Positions 56,076 to 64,000 of a stretch of 64,000 nucleotides of DNA are shown here, piece after piece. Within the stretch, counting starts at the first letter, position 1, and every line of letters starts with the position of its first letter. This DNA comes from Scatophagus argus (Eukaryota; Chordata; Actinopteri; Scatophagidae): contig NC_058510.1 in NCBI RefSeq assembly GCF_020382885.2, forward strand, positions 9,482,862-9,546,861, given 5' to 3'. The notes beneath the pieces were generated by a model that saw nothing but the letters and a program-made list of their open reading frames with translations, was not told the DNA's origin and made no database searches. Position numbers and translations under genes: made by a program.

Positions 56076-56706
56076 TTTAAACTTATAATCCCTCTGTCTT
56101 TAACTTGATTCTTGGAAAGAAATAAATTTGTCATTGCAGCTCCTAAAGGCGTTCAGAGCAGATTCAGACAAGTCGTTGAAGGGCCAGTTTGTAGGCAGAG
56201 CAGTTGAAGGCTTCTGTGTTTGTGGCTGAGGTAATTACAGGACAATTTATTCTGCTTGTAATATTATTGAGGGTATAAGTCCCTGTTTATCCCAGATTTA
56301 CAGCTATATTTATACCACCTTTCCACATGAGGATCAGCAGCAGCTGGGCTGTTCAGAAAGCAACCCGGCAGCCTTGCCTGAATCTTCTTCTGCCAAATAA
56401 TCTCATGTTCATTTCATGTCAACATCAAAGACACAAAATGAAACACAGTCTGTGAGTCTGAGTCTGTGACAATCACCTGTTCACATGTTCCATGTGAGGA
56501 CATTTCATTAAAAAAACAAAACAAAACCCAAAATTTCAGTTATTATCGTGGAGAAGAAGCAGACATTGTGAAGCAGTGGGCGTCGTCTCCGCTAACGACT
56601 GCAGATAAGGCTGAGAATTTAAGTTGAAGGTTATCTGTTGAATACACGCAACGTTGAACACTGCGACCACCTGACCTCACTGCCATTGAGGATCTTTCAC
56701 GTTTAA

Positions 56707-56731
56707 CACACACACACACACACACACACAC
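56707..56731. repeat. CA microsatellite
   Basis: A run of about 12 CA units. The antisense frame through it is an artefact. Confidence 0.9.
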
Positions 56732-57149
56732 TGTGGTGGTTTTTCCACCCATTGATTAACCATCTGTATGTTTTCTGGGCCTCCTCTGCTGGCACATTTT
56801 CATTAACCCTCCACTGAAAGCACCACTTATTTAGGTCTGCTACAGTAAAAATCTATACCAGAGTATCAATGAAAAATGTATGCAGAGTAAAAAATAAAAT
56901 AAACAAATTTATTTTCAATGTGGTGAACTCAGTTTGTTTTTTTACAGTTATATATTTCATCAGCTTGAACCCATAATACATGAAACTTAAGCGACTGATT
57001 TTGTTCAGTTTAAATAACAATTTCCTTGGGATCCTTAATGTGGGAAACATTACATTACATTTTAGACATTTTGTTAAAGATATAAGGTTCAGACTCGACA
57101 ATTTTTTTTTTTTTTTTTTGTAAATTTAACTAATGGTTTGCCTTGAAAA

Positions 57150-57800
57150 TGAAAAAATGACCATCATAAAGCCCAAAACCACATGATGACATCTTCAAAT
57201 TACTCATTTTATTCAATGAGCAATCCAAAAATTAAATAAAAAAGGTATTCAGTTTACAACAACATAAAGCAGGCAATATCACCATGATAGACCTTTCAGA
57301 AGTCCTTAAAATAGGGGCTTAACTAACCACTATTTTCAAGACAAGACTAGACAACTTTATTTGTGTAGCCCATTTTTACAAGCAGTTTGTCTCAAAGGGC
57401 TTTACAGTATACGTTAATTTGTTATTTATATATTTTTTCAATGAAATTTAAAAAAACAAAGGTCTGTGAAATGTCAGAAATCGGGAAAAAAAAATCTCCT
57501 AAAGCCCAGCATGAAGTCATCAAATTGCAAGTTGGAAAAAGGAAACGTGACCTGAAAAGTGACTTAAATGAATTGAACATACGATAGCAGTTGACTTTCA
57601 TTATTGTTTATTGACTAATCATATAATCGACTAATCTTTTCAGCTCTAAACCAACAAATCCACACATTTATGGCATCTTTGGTTGATGAAATGACTTTAG
57701 ACAATTGGCCAGCTGTCAACATTTTTCTAGACTCGTCTTCTGTTGATTGACATTTTGATGAATTGATTTATCCCGGCAGCTTATAGTCAGTATTTATCTT
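57150..57800. repeat. ATTAAT-type repeat interrupted by another repeat
   Basis: Two blocks of the ATTAAT family (ACATGATGACATCTTCAAAT near 57180 and GAAGTCATCAAATTGCAAG near 57515, with ATCGACTAATCTTTTCAGCT near 57630) flank an inserted piece at 57338-57408. The piece is the first 60 or so bases of the repeat at 27598. This is nested insertion. Confidence 0.55.
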
Positions 57801-60085
57801 ACCGTCACAACAGTATTGTGACTGTGTTGCAGTTACTGCAATGATGATGATATTTTTGGTACTGCGCCCGCCAGTTTAAAAAAACACAATTTGCTCCCAT
57901 TGTAACTCAATATTTCACTTGAATTCTCACCTGGACGTGGCTCACTGACGTTACCTGTCTGGGGACAAGCCGAGCCAATAAGTGTTAGTGCTCCAACAGG
58001 TTAACTCTATAGCTGCCTTTGAAGTCGCTCCTGTGTTGACAGATCAGTAAGTTTGCACAGAATCTTAAAAGCGCAGAAGACACGTTGGATGGCTGTGCAA
58101 CGGGCCCGAGTGTGTCTGAGCGTCAGGCTTGAAATGCACACGAATGCTTCGTAAAATAAGTCAGTGGGTGAAAGTTCAGAATCCACGCTGCCATATCTGT
58201 TATTCAACTCAGGCATTAAAATAAACACAGGGCACAGTCACATGGCCTGCACATGGTACTGTAGCCTTGTTTTCTCAGCAGGCGGGAATGGTTTTACATT
58301 TTTTAAACTGCCTTCAAAGTCAGTTCATTCCTCTTGACTCAACACACAGAGCTTTGATTCTTTTCCGAGCGGTGCTGGTGTGACTGGAAAGCAAAATGGC
58401 GTGAGCTCAAGCATAGCAACTATAAAGACAGTTGTTTGCATTGTGGTTCATTGGGGAAAATCTTTCCCCGGATCAGGTGTTTGTGCGAAAAGCAACAGAA
58501 AATGTTCTCTGAAACCACATGACAAGAAACTTATTTTTCTTTAAACTATTTTCTTTCCAAGTTGCAGTTGGTGGACGATTATTGCACATGATGTCGAAAT
58601 GCTGCTCTCTTTGTTTACATGATTGGTTAGGAAAGCTTCATGTCACCAGCAAAATGATTTACAGTGTCAGGATTTGTGATCGGTGGCACGTATCCTTTGA
58701 CTGAGTCATCTCTGCTCTCCCGAAATGGCGACATCTGGGCTGACACACAAGTTTTACACAGACAAGTCAGTGACTCAGAAAATATTGATGTTGAGACATG
58801 ACTGACAGAAACTGCCCTCTTGTTTGCAGTTCATCTTTAATCTTTCCAGAAAATGCATAGAGATCAGACGCTGGATGCTCTGAAGCTGAGATTTTCAAAT
58901 GATTATGCGCAACCTGAATGAGTGATACTGTGCCATGTGAAAGGGACAGGTGGGACGTCACCTGCTCATTTGGCAATCTTATTAACCCTGTGAACAGTTG
59001 GGTCCACAGCAGTGGCTGTGACAGTTCAAGGAGACCTTCATGGACACCTTACTGTCTGATTTATGCAAATTTGCACTCATTCTCAGAGTCGTAACTCACT
59101 CAAACCTGACCACAAAGACATGTAGTGCACATTGTTACATTCAGTGTGATGAACACTTTCTGGGGATATTATTATTTATGATGTCCACAAATAAACCTCC
59201 AGAAATCTGAGATGCTTCCCTGAGAATTATACCTGATGTCTAAAAAACTGTTTTAAAGGCAAGTAAAAAGAGAATTTCAATTACACCACCTGGTAAAATT
59301 CCTGCATTCCTGAAAGAAAACAAAGGATTTCCTGTTATAAAAACTAATATCAGCCACATAAAGGCCTATTAAATGCAACTTAATTTTGGTGTCAACGTCA
59401 AAACATATGTGTAGCGTATTAAACGTGAGTTTTTTTAAGGTAGCTAGCTAGCCGGTTACGTCAATCAACCCATATTATTTCCATAGGTTCGAATGACGTA
59501 CGCAAACATGAGCCACTGCAGTAATGGAAGTGAAGTTAAAAATGGTATGGTCCTCGTTAGGGATAGATGAAATCATACTCAGATTCTTCCAGGTGTGAAT
59601 ATGGGGAATATATTGTAATATTTACCCAGGTAAGAAGAATATAAATATTTTGAAATGTTAATCACAGTCCAACCTGGACAGATTATCACTGCCCCACTGT
59701 GATATTGGCTTGATACTGCAACGTGGTAGATCTCATGAAACCACACCCATCCCCACATGGTGGTGCATCAGGAGCATAATACTCATTTCAGTAACTGCTC
59801 CCTCTTCTGTTTTAAGGACCTGTGTCCATCTGTTCACAGAGGGGATGGAAATGAGGCAGCCTGGGTCGGGCAAGACTGCATTCATTTGCGTTAATTCACC
59901 GTCAGAGATGAATATGTGAGGTTGAATGTGATGAGCAGATGCTGTTTTCTGCACTTGCATGTTAACTGAAATCCCATGCATGTGTTAGGTCTCACGTGCT
60001 TGTGTCAGCCACAGGCAGCTAGGGGTGAGAAATATGGGGGAAAAAAAATAATATTGCAGTTTCGCAAACGATATTTTGAAAAAAG

Positions 60086-60112
60086 CCCCCCCCCCCCCCC
60101 CCCCCCCCCCCC
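60086..60112. repeat. run of 27 C
   Basis: A pure homopolymer. Its true length may be uncertain in the assembly. Confidence 0.9.
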
Positions 60113-60479
60113 AATAGGCAGCAGGTTAGAATGGAGCAGGTGGACAGCAATGGAGTAAATAACAAAATGAATCATGGCTGAATTGCATTTAGCTGTTTTT
60201 TTCTCAGGGTCTTGGAATTGTGCATGCTGGCTCACAAGAAAAGAACAGAACAGAGCTATTATTGTGTTGTGAAAGAGACCTGTACTAAATGAAGCATTAT
60301 TATTGTTCATCATCTAATTATGTGATGATAATGAGGTTTTCTATATATTTCTATATCTGTTTAATAGTGTGCTGTCCAGATCCTGATACATCTCAAATCT
60401 CCCAGAGCCACACTCCTTAATGAGATGGCATATATTTTTTTTGTGTAAAATATCATCACAACTTTTCTTCTTTGAAGTA

Positions 60480-60565
60480 ATGGCAGGAAAAGTAATGGAT
60501 ATAAGTTACTTTAAATTTTTTCATTGATCACACAATCCACTAATTGACTAATTGTCTCATGTTTA
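60480..60565. repeat. ATTAAT-type repeat fragment
   Basis: The fragment TTTTTTCATTGATCACACAA followed by TCCACTAATTGACTAATTG is a short remnant of the same family. Confidence 0.45.
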
Positions 60566-61119
60566 TTTACATAATTTTCTCATGGCCAATGCCAGCCACA
60601 CACATCACCTTGCAGTATGTATGATATATGTCGTGTAGTACACCTCTGGTGATTTTATTTGGATGTATTCCATGTCTGAAGTTGTAAAGACGAGTCATTA
60701 AACTGAGCAAACGCGCCTTCATCACGGAGCATTGCCCCTCGTAAGCCCATGTCAAGTTGTGGCTTGCATTAAGTGTTTCCTGCCCTGAGGGGATTCTCCT
60801 AATGACTTACACCCCATAATAATCCAGCAGTGCAGGCATGTTTTCTAGTTTGACAGCTGCCCCATGAGGAATGACATCCTCTCAGATTTCCCTGGAGGGT
60901 AAACGCAGAGCAGGGGCAGTCAGCTTTGATCCACCTGTTAACTCGGCCGCTCTGCCAACGGCGGTCATCCCCGCCTGCTGCTCGGGGCTTAAGGCTTTAT
61001 TAGGAATCACATTTACACCCATTCATTTTTAGAATACAAAAATAATGATTTGTACAGATGAGTCCATTGATTTTTGGCTGTTTCTTTCCACTCTAATGGA
61101 ATGGCTCGAGGGATAGCAA

Positions 61120-61830
61120 TGTCACTCTGTTGCCTGGTCTGTCTGCTGCTTTGGTCCAAACTGAAATATCTCAGCAACAATTTGATGGATCGACATGAGA
61201 CTTTTCATAGGCATTTATGGTCACCAGAGGATGAATCCCGATCACTTTGGGAATCCCTTGAATTTTCATCTAGCACCACCTTGAGATTGGGCTTTCTAGT
61301 TTTCAGTGAAATATTTCAATGACATAAAATTTGATACAAATCCCCATGGCACCCTGAGGATGAATTTTGATGACTTTGGTGATCGCTTGTCTTTTTCTGT
61401 AGCATTATCAACAAGTCAACTTGTCCTGTCAAATATCTCAGTATCTGTGTGATGGATTGGCACAGAATTTTGTACAGACACTCTCATGACTTTGTTGGTT
61501 CTCTAAGTATCCCTCCATGAGGTTTCCATTAGCAGTTCTGAGCTAAATGTCTCATGTGTTGTCCACACATTCATGTCTCCTCAGGATGAATTGCGATTTA
61601 TCGCCCTGAATCATATAACATCGTGATCACAGATCAGATATCATGAGCAGATATCTTCATTGTCCCACCAACTTCAGTTGTACTTTGTATTTAGTGCTAT
61701 TTTGCAACATGCTAACATGCTCAGGTAAGGTGAAACATCATACCTGCTATACTTTAGCATTGTCACTGATGTTATCATTTAGCACAAAAGCACTGGGGTG
61801 CCTTAGTAAAGTTGCTGACAGCTGTAGATC
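61120..61830 (+). repeat. long copy of the GATGGATTGCCATT family with internal direct repeats
   Basis: A unit with AAATATCTCAGCAACAATTT, GATGGATCGACATGAGACTT and CACCAGAGGATGAATC is repeated, diverged, about three times (starting near 61165, 61310 and 61430). A 3' segment with CAACATGCTAACATGCTCAG and ATTTAGCACAAAAGCACTGG follows. It is the most complete copy in the window. Confidence 0.6.
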
Positions 61831-64000
61831 CCTAAGTTGGGATCGAGAAAATTTCACTTCAAAAAGAAATTCAGACATGATATGTGAATTGCACTAAATG
61901 TGAAATTTGAAAATTTGTACTCTTAAAGTAAATTCTAAATCACAAATGGCATGACAAAAGAATTTGAAGAGCAGTAAAATAAAGAGATATGACCTACTAT
62001 TCCTGTTGAGTGTACGTAGAACACACACACACATGTTTGTACAGGTGTGTCTGTACAAACAGGGAAGTATTTCATATGTGTGACTGTTGATCAAAGGTTA
62101 TTCCAGCTGAACTCATCGTGTGTGAGGGAACAGCTAAGTCTTCTCTGAGCACACAAATTATTTATAAACTATAATTTACCTTTTCATGTGTGATGTCATG
62201 CACTGTATTTTACCGCCCGGTGACCCAGCTGCCAGACTGCATTTGAGAAAGCATGCTATTTTCATCATGTCTCATAGCTTTCATTGTTCAGTTCCACTAC
62301 GCAGCTCCCAGTCAGTGGGGGCGTTCAAAATGAAATTGCAAATTAATGGTGTCACGCTGTTGTTCACATGAGCTAACTGTTGCCCTCCGTACGTTTGAAC
62401 ACATGAGGAGAATTGATACTGCTGTTACTCTCTGACTGTCATGTTTACATGCTGCGATTTCACAGGCGCCCGTGCATGGATGAGACATGTTTACACAAAA
62501 CAGAAGCCATCAGCACTTATGTAGCACCTGCATGAGGGCTTTAGCTGCCGATTACTCACCAGTCAGCAAACTGTGACTAACTTCCATCTCATTCATAGCT
62601 TGAAGGAAATGTCCATCCTCACGTATACGTACTTGGTTATTGTTGGCTTGCGATACACAGTGCATTCCTTGAGCTCATTTGAGAGTTAGTGCTGCAGCTA
62701 GCATCAAAACTTCATTACAGGTGAAGAGAGGAGGGGAAAGAAGCAGTAGACTGAACTGGCTCGTCGTTTCCAGAACGAGCACCTCGTCTGTCGGCAGAGC
62801 TAAGGACTTCGTTCATTTCCGCAGATTATTAGTTTATATCTTCAAAGTACTAACTCGTGTGCGCCATATACTTTTTGCATTGCCTTCATTTGCCTTCATG
62901 TATGAGGAGTTATAATGAGCTGGAAAAGTGATTCAAAATGTCAAATTAATTAAGTCGAAGTGAGGCAGAAGTTACAGTGTATTTGGCTTCACTTCTGTGA
63001 TGTATTTCCAAGTGAAATACAGTATGTGGGCGAGGCTTTGTCATCAACCACATTCTTTGGAAATTTAGGCATGTTGTTCGCTGAAATTCAAACATTCACC
63101 TCCTGTTGCGATATTGCTCTGTTAGCTACTGACAAGTGTGGTTTTAGACTGTATGAATTTTACACATATGTAGTATGTAACAAGAGAACACAGGATTAGG
63201 ATTTTTAACGGCACCCTTGCCAAGTTTTTGACCACTAGGGGGGCCATTTAGCAGCGATATAAATGAGTGGTTTCATGTTTTATTGGTATTGCTCACGATT
63301 TGTTTTGCTCATGACTTTCATATTCATTCTGCTGGTTTCATGTTATTCAGCTGATTGGTGATAAAAAAAAGTATAGCAATGCAAGGTAAGGAAGAAGAAA
63401 ACGGCAAGAGCTAGAAAGAAGTAATCCAAACAACATGTGTTCGATTTTTGAAATAAGTGATGCAAAAAAAGGATTTGCAGATGTTTTATGAGTGACAATA
63501 ATCATGATTTTTTTTGTTAACAAGAAAACAGGTCGCCTTTAAGAAAAAATATGGAATTGTTTATTAGACATTCTACATTGCTCCATTGTAACACATGTTT
63601 ATGTGTCATGATCGTTATACCCTCTTATCAAACTAATTTATACAATGTTTTGGCGTCAGAATGTTTTCGTGTCGCAATATAAGTCGTTGGTTCATGTGAA
63701 ATTGATGGCTACTGTCACCTGGCTATGAAACGTGACACGTCTGGGGGTCATAAGACCGGATGGGACGCACAGAGAGGTATCTGTCAGCGTTTTCCGCTCC
63801 AGCTGTGTGAAATGGAGCTACCCACATTTTCTTGGGGAATAGCTGGCATGAAAAGGAATCCTCTCGGACTGGCTGGCATATCTGCAGGCTTTCATGTAGC
63901 TGTCACAGTAGTTCACGTCACATGACATCTGTGCCCCTGAGAAACGCCTCGCACCTACTCGAGCATGCTCTACTCACAGTCAGCAAGATCTTTGAAAGAC

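Larger units (their letters stand above)
54999..64000. other. probable first intron of the nrbp-type gene
   Basis: I searched by eye for the next NRBP exon (the GVEVVWNE region) and did not see it. The stretch contains repeats at 55790-56075, 56707-56731, 57150-57800, 60480-60565 and 61120-61830, and a C run at 60086-60112. Blocks near 60780-60990 and 62200-62620 look less repeat-like and somewhat GC-richer, and could be regulatory. The region might also include an unrelated small gene that I cannot recognise. Confidence 0.5.

Overview
The window is nuclear DNA from a ray-finned fish, most likely a percomorph teleost. The evidence is vertebrate-type genes split by GT-AG introns, many microsatellites, and several interspersed repeat types that I recognise as common in percomorph genomes. 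Nothing looks bacterial, viral or organellar. Real coding sequence occupies about 6 kb. Most long open frames elsewhere are chance or repeat-derived.

Layout. Bases 1 to about 8260 hold 5' flanking and leader sequence with repeats and a possible untranslated first exon ending at 3367. From 8372 to 31953 (+) lies an essentially complete anion exchanger 2 gene (slc4a2). It has 22 coding exons with compatible splice phases and encodes about 1228 residues. Its 3' UTR runs to a poly(A) signal near 33905. The gene also has a plausible internal alternative first exon (14707-14715) and an in-frame 93-base candidate cassette exon (24415-24507). Next come two tandem chemerin-like genes (rarres2 type) at 34693-35579 and 37245-40916, each with four coding exons and six cysteines in the mature part.

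From about 42.2 to 50.9 kb is a cluster of lily-type (GNA-like, B-type) mannose-binding lectin genes. It has three intact copies (43089-43541 +, 46478-46967 -, 50029-50491 +) and two relics (around 42398 + and 48600 -). Copies 2 and 3 are head to head in a large inverted duplication. Copy 3 looks like a mosaic of the other two. After a repeat-bearing gap, the first coding exon of an nrbp1/nrbp2-type pseudokinase gene lies at 54879-54998 (+). Its first intron appears to fill the rest of the window.

Functionally, slc4a2 is a housekeeping plasma-membrane chloride/bicarbonate exchanger. The chemerin-like and lectin genes are likely secreted or mucosal innate-immunity products. The region therefore joins a conserved transporter gene to a recently rearranging immune-gene cluster. 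The lectin palindrome and mosaic, and the undescribed slc4a2 exon candidates, are the most interesting observations.
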